Below the pieces are notes generated by a model. The model searched no databases, was not told the DNA's origin, and worked only from the letters and a program-made list of their open reading frames with translations. 64,000 bases of DNA from Desmodus rotundus (Eukaryota > Chordata > Mammalia > Chiroptera > Phyllostomidae): the NCBI RefSeq assembly GCF_022682495.2, contig NW_026527500.1:429083-493082 (forward strand), written 5' to 3'. Positions 24,228 through 33,515 of this stretch are shown here, piece after piece. Position 1 is the stretch's first letter; each line of letters opens with the position of its first letter. The position numbers and the translations under genes were made by a program.

Positions 24228-24927
24228 AGGAGTTTTTCAGAACCTGTGCATTTTGGTGTGGTCTCCTGCAGGCAGCCAGTCACTGATCCGGTTTCACTCC
24301 CACCCTAGGATGCAGGTGTGGTCGCCCAGCTGGGGTTTTAGGTGTTCGCGCCCACCCAGGTGCTTTTTGTCTGTGCGCCCAGGCAGCTGAGCCACTTATC
24401 AGGGCACGCGCCCACCCAGGGTTTCAGGTGTGGGACCCCAGCCCACTAATCTGGGTATGCGCCAGCCAGGCTTCAGGGGAGCCCTGGGGCTGCTTTTCCG
24501 CGTTCACATTCCAGGGGCTGAGTGGGGAGGGGCACCAGAGGCCACGGCTGCTGCGGAGAGTTCTCTAACTAGCTGCTGGGTGCCTCTATTTTCTTTTCCT
24601 TTTTGAGAAATTCTTCCTATTCAAGTCCCCCTTGGTCCAAACAAGCACCTGGCCGCTCACACAGCCCAGCCTGGCTCTCTCCCAAGAATCCTGCAGCAGA
24701 CCCTACGCCCGGGCGGGGCCGTCAGCCGCCCTGGTCCCCAGCGCTGTTCCCAGGGACCTTATTGTCCTTAAGCACTCTTCTTACTGTCTGATCTTTCAAT
24801 GTCCTCTATCTTTGGTCTCCTATCTTCATATATGCTGGAATACTGTTGGCTATTCGCTCTGCTCCTCAGATCAGCTAGGTATTTCACTGTCGTTGAGGGG
24901 AAGTGGGCTCCGCTCCCACCTATCTCG

Positions 24928-24937
24928 CCCCCATCTT
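24928..24937 (-). promoter_or_regulatory. YY1-like motif at L1-F 5' end
   Basis: The - strand reads AAGATGGGGG at the very 5' end. Human L1 uses an AAGATGG YY1 site to fix its transcription start (established). Equivalents here are AAGATGGCGG in L1-A and L1-B. Confidence 0.55.
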
Positions 24938-24945
24938 CTCTCCAC

Positions 24946-25125
24946 TCAGAATCTGAAAAATAAAACAGAGCTGTCTTGAAGATTATGAGGAAGTCCATCA
25001 GGCAAACATGGGTAGCAAAGGGAAGATAAAAGAGGGCTTCTCCTGCAGACAAGGTGCAGCTGAATCCCTCCTCATTGTCCCCGCACCCTTGCTTCCACAG
25101 CGACAGGTGGATGCGAGCCTTCTTG
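24946..25125. other. Spacer between L1-F and L1-E, unassigned
   Basis: About 180 bases with no recognisable element or coding signal. The right edge is the broken inter-ORF end of L1-E. Confidence 0.4.
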
Positions 25126-26585
25126 CTGTTTTTAAGGCAGACCCTTTAGGGTCTCTTGCAGAGCTGGTTTGGAGGAGGTATATTCTCTGAGGCTTCTTTT
25201 GTCTGGGAAGCTCCTCATTTGGCCTTCCACTTTCATCGAGAGGCTTGCTGGACAAAGTGGTCTTGGTTGCAGGCTTCTGGTTTTCATTACTTGGGATGTT
25301 TCTGACATTCCTTCTGGCCTGGAGAGTTTCCATTGAGAAGTCAGCTGCTAGTCTTATTGGGGCTGCCTTGTATGTTACTTCCTGTTTTTCCCTTGCTGAC
25401 TTTAAGATTCTGTTTGTCTTGGAATTTTGCCGTTTTCATTATGATGTGTCTTGCAGTGGGCCTCTTGGGGTTCCTCTTGTTTGGGACTCTCTGTGTTTCC
25501 TGGATTTGTGTGACTGTTTTCTCTCATGAAATTAAGGAAGTTTCCATCATTACTTTTTCAGACAGGTTCTCTATCCCTTGCTATTCTTCTCCTCCTTCTG
25601 GTTTCCCTAGTATATGGATATAATTACATTTCATGTTGTCCTGCATTTCTGTTCACCCCTCTTCATTCTTTCTGAGCCTCTTTTCCTTTTCTTGCTCTTT
25701 CTGGGTGTTCATTTCTACCTTTCCCCTCCTGCTCACTGATCTGGTCTTCTGCTTCATTCAACCAGCTTTGGATTCCTTCTACTGTGTTCTTCAGTTCAGA
25801 AATTGTATTCTTCATTTCCTCTTGGCCTTTGTTGATGGTTTCTATTTCCTTTTTCATGTTGATATAGTTTGCAGTGTGCTCATCTTAGTTCCCCTGAAGT
25901 GTTTGGTCTTTCTCTGCGACCTCACTGAGCTTCCTGAGAACCATTGCTTTGAACTCAATATCTGATAGTTGACTTGACTCTATTTCATTTAGCATTCATT
26001 CTGAGGCTTCCTCCTTTCCTTTCATTTGGGGATTGTTTCTTTGTCTTCCCATTGTTTGTGAGACTCTTCTTGTTATCCTCTGCTTCTTAAATTGATGTGT
26101 TCTGACTCCTGGGTTTATGGTGTGAATGTCTATGGTAGAAGAGCTGTGAGATTCAGTGTTGCAATCTCTTTGGTTTCCTGAGCTTGCTGCTCTTGGGCTG
26201 TCATTTGTGTTGCCTTTCTGGATGCCCTTGGGTTTTGGTTGTTGTTGGGTCTGTCTTTGGTGGGTCCTTCCCACCACATGGTTAAATGAGGGTCACTCCA
26301 TCCACCACACCTTGTATTCTGTTTTGCATGTGTGTGCATGTTGTGTTGAAGCTGGTTCTTCTCTGTTTATGAGGTTTTGAGGCTTCTCTCTCACTCTGGT
26401 TCAGTTGTTTGTTCTGGGTAATTTCTCCACCATTTAGTTGTATTTCCAGGTAGGTCCTTCATGGAGGGTAGTGTGGCTTCCACTCCCTCCTTCACCTTCT
26501 TCTGTTGTTGGTTCCTTTGTTGGTGGCTTTCCTCTTCCAGCAGGTGTGCTGGTGTTCACAACTCCCACCTATTGTCCTAGGCAGG
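25126..26585 (-). mobile_element. L1-E: 5' UTR part + ORF1 only
   Basis: This is an antisense L1 segment holding the proximal 5' UTR (26,585-26,053) and a whole ORF1 (26,052-25,132). It stops about ten bases after the ORF1 stop, so ORF2 and the 3' UTR are absent. Sequence matches L1-B 53,060-54,500 and L1-A 49,200-50,950. A copy ending at the inter-ORF spacer is unusual, since retrotransposition truncates 5' ends, not 3' ends; recombination or deletion is the likelier cause. Confidence 0.85.
25132..26052 (-). pseudogene. L1-E ORF1, broken
   Basis: The start at 26,052 reads MGRQRNNPQMKGKEEASE and soon meets a stop. The coiled-coil part is open at 25,857-25,663 (MKKEIETINKGQ onward). The C-terminal domain follows to TAA at 25,134-25,132. 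Several stops and frame changes rule out an intact ORF1p. Confidence 0.82.
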
Positions 26586-27290
26586 TGAGCCCTCTGGAGC
26601 ATGTACTGTCTCTGCAGACACTCTCTCCTGCAGCCTCTGGCTTCTCTATAAAGCACCTTTAAGCTTGTAAATTATGATAAAATAAAAGAGGTTACTCTGC
26701 AAAAATAATAATCCTCACCGTTTTTAGGGGAGATTAACAACGGGTTTACAAAAACCAACAAACATTGGCCCTGAGTCTACTGAGGGATGGATACTTCTGA
26801 GGATGCATGTCCCCCCCACCCCCGACCTAGCAGGCAGCCCCAGGCATCGGGAGAAAGTTACAAAACTTAGCCTTGGGATCCCCAGACCATCCCCCGACTG
26901 AGTAACTGACAGAGACAGCTTTCAGCATTTTTCATGAGACAGGAAAGAGAACAAAATGCTGCCTCATGGATACAAAAGACTCATTTGTTAGCAGTACCTT
27001 TACGTCTTATGCTACTTCAGGTTTACCGGGCCCTAAGGCCACAGTGGACATCAAACAGGCAAAGCTATCCTTGCGGATGAGAAGGACTTTGGACAAAGGA
27101 GTGCCCACAACTTGTTCAGGTTTGACTGCCTGCAGGACCACACCCCCGCTCCTGTAAAGAGGAGGGTCATTGGGATAATGAGCATCCTATGCTCTGAGGG
27201 AAGCCTAGCTTTTCTAAATACATGATAGTCAAAATTCCTGAGAATTGATGATGCCTCAGTCCTCCCACCATGCTCACCAACCATCTGACC
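26586..27290. other. Unassigned sequence upstream of ERV-1
   Basis: No confident element was found. The position directly before the protease-like stretch suggests decayed gag or leader of ERV-1, but I could not match any gag motif. A short run of C residues occurs at about 26,810-26,822. Confidence 0.3.
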
Positions 27291-27420
27291 ATCACATCGG
27301 AGGAACCTCAGGTAGCCCTTGGGCAGGTAAGCTCATTACATTTTTATGAGACACGAGGGGCTGTTTTTCTTGTCTGACTCATTCACGTGAGTCAGACTCT
27401 TCCTTTCTTCAGAACCTGTT
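27291..27420 (+). pseudogene. ERV-1 protease-like fragment
   Basis: One frame reads LTITSEEPQVALGQ, similar in pattern to the beginning of the retroviral protease domain after the gag-pol boundary. The active-site triad is not visible, and the frame closes soon after. The call depends on context with the RT downstream. Confidence 0.4.
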
Positions 27421-27464
27421 AGATCACTGAGGTGAATGGCTATCCTCGATCCTACCCTCCTATC

Positions 27465-27605
27465 CTCAATCCTACCCCCATTTGGCTTTGTGCATAGGTC
27501 CTTTATACATGTTCCTTGATGACCCTCTCCCGTCTATCCATCGTTATTCCTTCCCCATCTGGCTACTGTCAGTTTGTTCTTTATTTCAATGTCTCTGGAT
27601 ATATT
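27465..27605 (-). mobile_element. Old L1 3' UTR fragment
   Basis: On +, the stretch reading ATTTCAATGTCTCTGGATAT (about 27,582-27,601) and the preceding bases match the antisense 3' UTR of the other L1s, such as 46,980-47,020, with many changes. No tail or TSD was identified. A VES-like SINE abuts it. Confidence 0.6.
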
Positions 27606-27722
27606 TATGGATTTCAGAGAAAGAGGAACACTGATGTAAGAAAGAATCTTTGGTTGGTTGCCTCTTGTACCCACCCTGACCAGGGGTTAGACTGGCAACC
27701 TAGGCATGTGCCCTGAGAGGGA
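27606..27722 (-). mobile_element. VES-like bat SINE, 5' truncated
   Basis: The - strand reads AGGGCACATGCCTAGGTTGC, then an AGAGGCAACC block, then a pyrimidine-rich end. This is the arrangement of the 3' half of chiropteran VES SINEs as I know them. The tRNA-like A box is missing. Confidence 0.7.
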
Positions 27723-28130
27723 ATAAAATTTGCAACATTTTGGTGCACAAGTTGTACCAAACTAATGAATTACAGACCTAGTGAGGCAATCTCACTTTAA
27801 ATCATGCTATACTTGTAGTTCTTAGGTTCTCCATCCACTTATTAAAAGTGGACATCTTGTTAAGTCTAGAAACTACCATAACCCTAAGAACGTTAGCCAG
27901 AGAAGGTGATAAACACTCATTGTTATACCTTATGGCTAATATAACTTCTCCACCTGAACAAAAAATTAACAATATTTCAGGACCGGTCCTCATGAAAGCC
28001 AACCACAAGGCAAGGCATAAATGTATTCCCTGTCAAGATATTCCTAAAATAAGGGCAGTCGACCCTAACAGGAAAGAGTACCCTTTAAAACCTCAGGTGG
28101 ATAAAACTTCTTATTGAAAAATATTTAAAG

Positions 28131-28480
28131 CATGGACACTTTAGGCCCTTCCAGTCTCAATGCAGTACCCCTATTTTCTGCCAAACAGAGAATACCAGCT
28201 TCTACAGATTTATGGGCAGTAAATGGAGTTTTAGTACATCCTACAGTTCTAAACCTTTGTACCATCTAACTCAAGTCTTAGGAGAAGCCAAATATTTTAC
28301 TTTATAAATTTCAAGAATACCTTTTTATGCATTCCCCTGTATCCCAATTCGTGTACCTGTTGGCATTCAAAAGGACTAACCCCCAATCTAAGGACACTTG
28401 CCAATACAAATAGACTGTGCTGTCTTGGGGCTCGAGGAACAGTCCACATTTGTTTGGAAATGCTCTATCCACAATATTAA
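28131..28480 (+). pseudogene. ERV-1 reverse transcriptase fragment
   Basis: In mixed frames the + strand keeps the gammaretroviral RT pattern. There is a CSTPIFSAKQ-like motif early (about 28,160-28,190) and SWGSRNSPHLFGNAL near 28,425-28,470, which corresponds to the conserved stretch before the catalytic Asp motif. The Asp motif itself is not recognisable. Multiple stops are present; only the pattern and order support the call. Confidence 0.6.
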
Positions 28481-29151
28481 GGGAACTCCGGTTGATCAAT
28501 ATAACTCTACTAATATGCTGATAGAACTCTGATAAAAATTCCATCTTGTTGTTAAACTTCCTCACAGATAGAGGAAAGAAGGTCTTTCCCTAAAAGGTCC
28601 AAATGACTTCCCAGTGAGTCCAACACATAGGGCACTGACTCACCCCAGGAACCAGGAACCTGCCACCCCAGATGAGACAGACCATTATGGGTGCTTCATG
28701 TCCCACAAAATAAATAAGAGCTTTGAGGGTTGATGGTAATTGGTAATACCTTTGTCCCGCACCTGCGGATACTAATATTTGGGCTAATTGCTAAACTATA
28801 TGGCAGAGCCACTATGTGTGGTTTTGAAGTGAGATAACAAAGAGCTTATAGTGTGGACCCTTGAATGTTTGACATTCGAATCCTTGCCAGGATTTGCACT
28901 AAACAGTGCACCCACCTTAAAGATGCCAAATCTGCATCTTTAAATCTGCAGAAAAACATTTACCCTATATACAGCAGAAGGACAAAGAATAGCAGTTGGA
29001 GTCCTCACCCATAAATTTGGTCTAACTACAAGACAAGTAGCTTACTTTTTAAAACAACTTGATCCTATAGCAGGAGCCTACACACATTGTTTATGAGAGG
29101 GTGTAGCCAATGCTCTTCTATTAGCAGATGCCAATGGAGTTACCCTAAATG

Positions 29152-29189
29152 GAGTTGTACTTTTAGGGCATCCCCTAAAAGTACAACTC
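29152..29189. repeat. Perfect 17-bp inverted repeat in ERV-1
   Basis: Arms 29,152-29,168 (GAGTTGTACTTTTAGGG) and 29,173-29,189 are perfect reverse complements with a four-base loop CATC. It lies in the RT connection region and is probably a local inverted duplication. Confidence 0.95.
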
Positions 29190-29420
29190 TTCCCCCCTAC
29201 AGTACCAGCTGTATTAGAAATGAAAGGATATCAATGGCTTACAGCTGGAAGTCTAAGTGAATATCAGGCTCTTCTCCTAGATTCTGTTGTGTGAATGCTT
29301 GTTCAGAGTCTCAATCTTGCCCTTCTTCTACAAACAAACACAGGAACTGAACTCATACACTGTTTCACAGAAATTATTTAGCAGGTATATTCAAGTAGGC
29401 CTGACATACAAGATAAGTCT

Positions 29421-29650
29421 TTGCCTAACCCTGAACAAGGATGGTTTATGGATGGCAATAGTTTTACACGAGATGAAGTCAAAAGGCAGGGCAGTATATT
29501 GTCAGTCTTTGGGAAATCATTGAGGCAAAACCCCTGTCCCCTAGTACCTCAGTCCAAAATTCTGAACTCACAGCACTCACTGGAACCTCACAATTATGGA
29601 GAAACCTCCAGGTTCAAACCTATACTATCTCAAGGTATGGATTTGTAATA
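29421..29650 (+). pseudogene. ERV-1 RNase H-like fragment
   Basis: A 75-codon open stretch starts PNPEQGWFMDGNSF, which resembles the entry of retroviral RNase H, where an Asp begins the catalytic set. The rest of the domain is frameshifted and ends near 29,650. It removes RNA from RNA-DNA hybrids in intact viruses; this copy is inert. Confidence 0.55.
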
Positions 29651-30168
29651 TTACATGCCCAGGATGATATTTGAAAGGAGAAAAGACTTCTAACAGGTTA
29701 AAAAAAAATGCCCCGTAGGTCACCATCAAGAAATGTCACAACTTTGGTAAGCTATAACACTCTGCCAGGGAGTTGCAGCAATATACTGCCAGGGACAGCA
29801 AAAGGGAAACACGGAGACTGAGGTATGGTAATAAGAAGCTAGGAAAAGCCCCTGGCAAGTGGAATGAGGAAAAATAAGGCAGATGGTTAGACAAATGACT
29901 GAGCAACGTACTGCCAAAAAATAAATCACACGATCCCATCTTTCCTAACCAAGGAAACTTAGGAGAAATTAGCTTACAAATTCCAGAACTTGACAGGGAA
30001 GACCCACCTCAGTTGTGGTCCTGTATCAGTGACATTCTTTGAAGGTGAAACTGACCAGAGAATGACACTGATCCCTTTATATGCACGCTATGATACAGTA
30101 GCATATCAAAGGGCACAACTGGGAATCTGATGAATGCTCTCATTGAGTCCACCCTTAAATTTTCTTCC

Positions 30169-30291
30169 TTTAGAAAATAGATAAAAGCCCTCAAGGCAAA
30201 GGATGCCAGCCCTCTCTCTCCCTCTACAATAGATATTTATCTATTTAGGAGATAGATAAAAGGCCTCAAGACAAAAGATGTCAAGCCCTCT
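30169..30291 (+). repeat. Two-copy direct repeat, about 75-bp spacing
   Basis: Copies at 30,169-30,215 and 30,244-30,291 share ATAGATAAAA, then CCTCAAG, then CAAGCCCTCT-like sequence with several mismatches. Function unknown; it is a local duplication in the ERV-1 3' part. Confidence 0.8.
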
Positions 30292-31010
30292 TGCCCACAT
30301 CTTCCTCCTGATTTTCTTTCTCAGGCATGTATCTTTGCTTTCTTCCTCCTAAGCACTAACAGTTCTGATGAGACTTGCAACCAGGGGAGCAGAGAACAGT
30401 GGCAGGTAATTCTTGGCTAACCCCCACCCCCAATCCTATATCTAAAGGTCCTCCTTTTGCCTAACTACTGAGTGAGCCAAAGAGCTGCATCTCCTGGGTT
30501 CACTTTTATGTCTGTGTTCTTGCTTCTTCCATGATAAGCCCTTACTGTACTTTAGTGTCCCCAGCTTTACTATGCATACTCTCAAAATCACATGGACTCA
30601 TGTACCCTTTGGGACCTTACTTGCATCACTGCCTCCTGAAATGAGACTTAACAATTTAAGGGAACTGAGTTATTTTCAGGATGACAAAACTGAGTCAATG
30701 ACATATGAATCAATCTACTAATTCTGCTGATGGATACAACAACTCTATATCAAGGTGGGGATGCTTTGGGGATTCTGGATCATTCTTACTTTGAAAGAGT
30801 CAGTGAACAGCCTGACTGTTTCAGCTTTGCATCCCATTCCCTTGTTTTCCTTAGATCAGGAAACCATCACAAACAGAGGGTAAATAGGTTTAATGACTCT
30901 TCAGGGGGATAGCAGAAATTCAATTATTGCCATTTGTACCAACCACACCCAAGGAAGGCTGAAGTCAGGGGAATAAATCTTATTGGAATGAATCAGCATA
31001 AAGCCAGTGA

Positions 31011-31194
31011 ATATTTTATTGATATAAAAATATAAATAATATAAATGTAAAAATTGCATATAATATATATATAGTTATTTATATAAAATATTTATATTTT
31101 ATGTTTATTTAGATTATTTATTTATATTTATTTAAATAAATAAATTAAATATTTATTTATATTTATATTTTAAATATTTATATTTTATTGATAT
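31011..31194. repeat. AT-rich block bounded by a 15-bp direct repeat
   Basis: The sequence ATATTTTATTGATAT occurs at both 31,011-31,025 and 31,180-31,194. Almost everything between is A or T in TTTATAT-type repeats. It lies just upstream of the LTR-like block. The boundaries could be a duplication made by insertion, or the edges of replication slippage. Confidence 0.9.
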
Positions 31195-31530
31195 CCTCCC
31201 ATAAGACCTCCCCTAAACTCCAAGCCATTAAATCCTTCAAGACCAAGGACCCAGCATATGCTCTCCCTGTCAGGAGCGCACCTGTGCCTTTCCCTTGTCC
31301 CTCTTCTTCTCTTCAGGGGTGTGTGTTACTTTTGTCTTTTTTTCTCCTAAGCTCAAAGGACCCTTCTTCTGCCTTCAAAACTTCTTTTTTGAACCTACGC
31401 AGACCAGCTGCCTCACTTCTGCCTCTGTAGCTGTCTGAATAAACTTTTCCTTTATCATTTAGAAAAAAATCACCTGGGCTTGTGTCTTGAAATCTCTCTG
31501 CACAAAGTCAAGAACTCACACATTATAGAT
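31195..31530 (+). repeat. LTR-like block (probable ERV-1 3' LTR)
   Basis: A C-rich segment (CCCATAAGACCTCCCC) leads to a polyadenylation signal AATAAA at 31,439-31,444 in the context CTGTCTGAATAAACTTTTCC, then a T/G-rich end. This is the usual look of the R-U5 part of class-I LTRs. Exact LTR ends and TSDs were not resolved. Confidence 0.55.
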
Positions 31531-31599
31531 TGTGCCAGGGCAGAGAAGCCTCAGCTCTGGTCCCTTTGTGAGGAAAATACAGAGAGTAGAGTTTCATGG

Positions 31600-32092
31600 A
31601 CAGTGAGAATAAATGGCAAGTAGTAATGAGGTTAATGGTGATGAAGAAGAGTTTGACTGAGGGAGAGAGCATGTGGAAGGAAAGCATGGTGTGATTGAAG
31701 TTGAAATAAAAGAAGGACTGGAAAAATAGTAGGCAAATGTAACAGACAATTAAAAAGGGAAGAATTTAAGGGACAGGCTGAAGCTGATGGATAGGAGAAA
31801 GTTATACGGATAAAATAAAAGAGTGTATGAGAGAGGTGGAGGAGAATGGAGAGAAAACAGGTGAGATTTTCAAGAGGGTGAGAGAGAGGGTAAAAATGAG
31901 GGTGTGGAGGACAGGATACAGTAAAAGTAATAGGGGAGCAGGGCAGAGAGAGTGTATGAGGAAATAAAATAGAGATAGAAGTGAGATGGTTAGGGAAAAA
32001 GAAATGAAGAGCCTGATAAAGAGATTGAGAAAGAGGAAAGAGGATAGGGTGAAAGAAGTGAGCGATAAGGAAAGCACAAAAGTGTGATGGGG
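31600..32092 (+). repeat. Purine-rich (GA) tract 1
   Basis: Nearly 500 bases, mostly A and G, with recurring GAGAGAGG and AAGAAG words and few pyrimidines. It shares a phrase close to ATAGAAGTGAG.TGGTTA with tract 2 at 35,223-35,240. The stop-free antisense frame (193 codons) is a by-product of composition. It ends in a C homopolymer at about 32,098-32,111. Confidence 0.9.
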
Positions 32093-32305
32093 AGACACCC
32101 CCCCCCCCCCCAGAAATGGGAGTGGGGTTTGAGCTGTGCACACATGACCAGAAACTTTGCTCCTTGCTAAATGCAGAGGCTGGAAGAAGGACAGAGGCAA
32201 ATATGGCCAACACTGGACCTCACTGGCTGGAAGGTTGGACAATCCCATTGGCTTTTGGAGCACATGGGATTCTGAGAGAGGACCTTTGAAACAGAACACA
32301 CCATG

Positions 32306-32684
32306 CGGCCACTGTGGAAAACAGTATGGAATTTCCTCAGAAAACTAAAAATGCAACTGCCCTTTGACCCAGCAATTCTGCTGCTGGGATTATACCCTAA
32401 GAACCCTGAAACACCCATCTAAAAAAAACCTATGCACCCTAATGTTCATAGCAGCACAATTTACAATAGCCAAGTACTGGAAGCAACCGAAGTGCCCATC
32501 AGCAAATGAGTGGATCAAAAAATTATGGTACATTTACACAATGGAATTCTACGCAGCAGAGAGAAGGAAGGAGCTTATACCCTTTGCGATGGCATGGATG
32601 GAACTGGAAAGCATTGTGCTGAGTGAAGTAAGCCAGACGGTGAGGGACAAATGCCATATGATCTCACCTTTAACTGGAACATAA
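32306..32684 (+). pseudogene. L1 ORF2 C-terminal remnant (outer L1)
   Basis: The frame ends in LTGT plus stop at 32,684, as in the other ORF2 copies. The open block 32,364-32,684 includes the conserved C-terminal run around [17 protein letters not shown]. The upstream part is truncated by the insertion mechanism, so no enzyme domain is present. Confidence 0.88.
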
Positions 32685-32933
32685 TCAACAGAAGAGAAAA
32701 GGAAACAAAATATAACCAGAGACATTGAAATTTAGAACATTGTAACAATAGCCACAGGGGAGTGGGGAGGGGATAGTGGAAACAGGGGTCTATAGGAGCT
32801 ACTATAAAGGGCACAAGGACAAAATCAAGGGGGAGGGTAGAGGTGAGGGAGGGAGGTGGGACTGGCTGGGGTGGGGTGGAGGGAAGGGGAGAAAATGCAG
32901 ATAATTGTAACTGAATAAAAATAAATAAAATTT

Positions 32934-33430
32934 GCATCTCTCTGATGGCTAGTGATGCTGAGCATCTTTTCATATGTCTCTGGGCCCTCTGTATGTCCTC
33001 CTTGGAGAAGTGTCTGTTCAAGTCCTTTGCCCATTTTTTAATTGGGTTGTTTGTCTTCCTGGAGTGGAGTCGTGTGAGTTCTTTATATATTTTGGAGATT
33101 AGGCCCTTGTCTGAGGTATCATTGGCAAATATGTTTTCTCATACTGTTGGTTCTCTTTGTAATTTGGTGCTGTTTTCTTTAGCCCTGCAGAAGCTTTTTA
33201 TTTTGATGAGGTCCCATTTGTTTATTCTTTCCTTTATGTCCCTTGCTTTAGGGGATGTGTCTGTGAGAGGGGATTACAAGAACTACTATAAAGGACACAT
33301 GGACAAAACCAAGGGGGAGGGTGGAGAGGGGGGAGGGAGGTGGGTTCAGCTGGGGTGGGGTGGAGGGATGGGGAGAAAAGGCATACAACTGTAATTGAAT
33401 AACAATAAAAAAAAAGAAAGAAAAAAAATA
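32934..33430 (+). mobile_element. Twin-primed L1 inside an L1 tail, 17-bp TSD
   Basis: The first part (32,934-33,265) is an antisense ORF2 C-terminal segment; the second (33,266-33,430) is a sense 3' UTR with its tail. The identical flanks AAAAATAAATAAAATTT lie at 32,917-32,933 and 33,431-33,447. Inversion plus exact TSD is the classic twin-priming product, here targeted to the A-rich tail of an existing L1. Confidence 0.92.
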
Positions 33431-33515
33431 AAAAATAAATAAAATTTAAAAATAAATAAATAAATACGTAGGAACTGGGGAAACAAACAAACAAAAAGAA
33501 ACAGAACGCACCGTG

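Larger units (their letters stand above)
18131..24945 (-). mobile_element. L1-F: full-length but inactive L1
   Basis: This is a complete L1 on the - strand with the 5' end at about 24,945 and the 3' tail at 18,131. It has a 5' UTR (24,945-23,190), ORF1 (23,189-22,262), a 46-base inter-ORF spacer, ORF2 (22,215-18,392) and a 3' UTR (18,391-18,131). A 136-base twin-primed L1 fragment sits in the 5' UTR. Both ORFs carry stops and frameshifts. It serves as the in-window reference for placing the array units. No convincing target-site duplication was found at its ends. Confidence 0.92.
23190..24945 (-). promoter_or_regulatory. L1-F 5' UTR (internal promoter region)
   Basis: This is a GC-rich 5' UTR of about 1.6 kb after subtracting the insertion. 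The 5' end on the - strand reads AGAAGATGGGGGCGAGATAG, matching the starts of L1-A and L1-B. The 24,300-24,480 part contains short repeated GCGCCCACCCAGG-type motifs. A purine-rich run (about 23,405-23,665) corresponds to the pyrimidine tract in L1-A at 48,230-48,375. L1 5' UTRs hold an internal promoter as family knowledge; activity here is unknown. Confidence 0.8.
27291..31530 (+). mobile_element. ERV-1: decayed gammaretrovirus-like provirus
   Basis: Fragments appear in the right order on the + strand: a protease-like start (about 27,291-27,420), reverse transcriptase (about 28,131-28,480), the RT connection (about 29,050-29,170), RNase H (about 29,421-29,650) and a terminal LTR-like block (about 31,195-31,530). 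Stops and frameshifts are everywhere. An L1 tail and a SINE interrupt it at 27,465-27,722. Integrase and env could not be identified between 29,700 and 31,000. A 5' LTR was not found. Old and inert. Confidence 0.65.
32306..33497 (+). mobile_element. 5'-truncated L1 with nested L1, flanked by 18-bp TSD
   Basis: Sense L1 sequence starts at about 32,306 in the ORF2 C-terminal part and runs through the 3' UTR to its tail at about 32,916. The tail is split by a second L1 (32,934-33,430). The whole is flanked by GAAACAGAACRCACCRTG at 32,288-32,305 and 33,498-33,515. The two mismatches are both A/G. The TSD proves a normal retrotransposition for the outer copy. Confidence 0.88.

Noticed and set aside
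18037..25125. TSD for L1-F
   Set aside because: I compared the bases beyond 24,945 with those before 18,131 and found no convincing shared sequence.
31632..32213. 193-codon serine/leucine/phenylalanine-rich frame on -
   Set aside because: It lies in a purine tract; the pyrimidine strand rarely forms stop codons, so long frames are expected by composition. No motif or start context.
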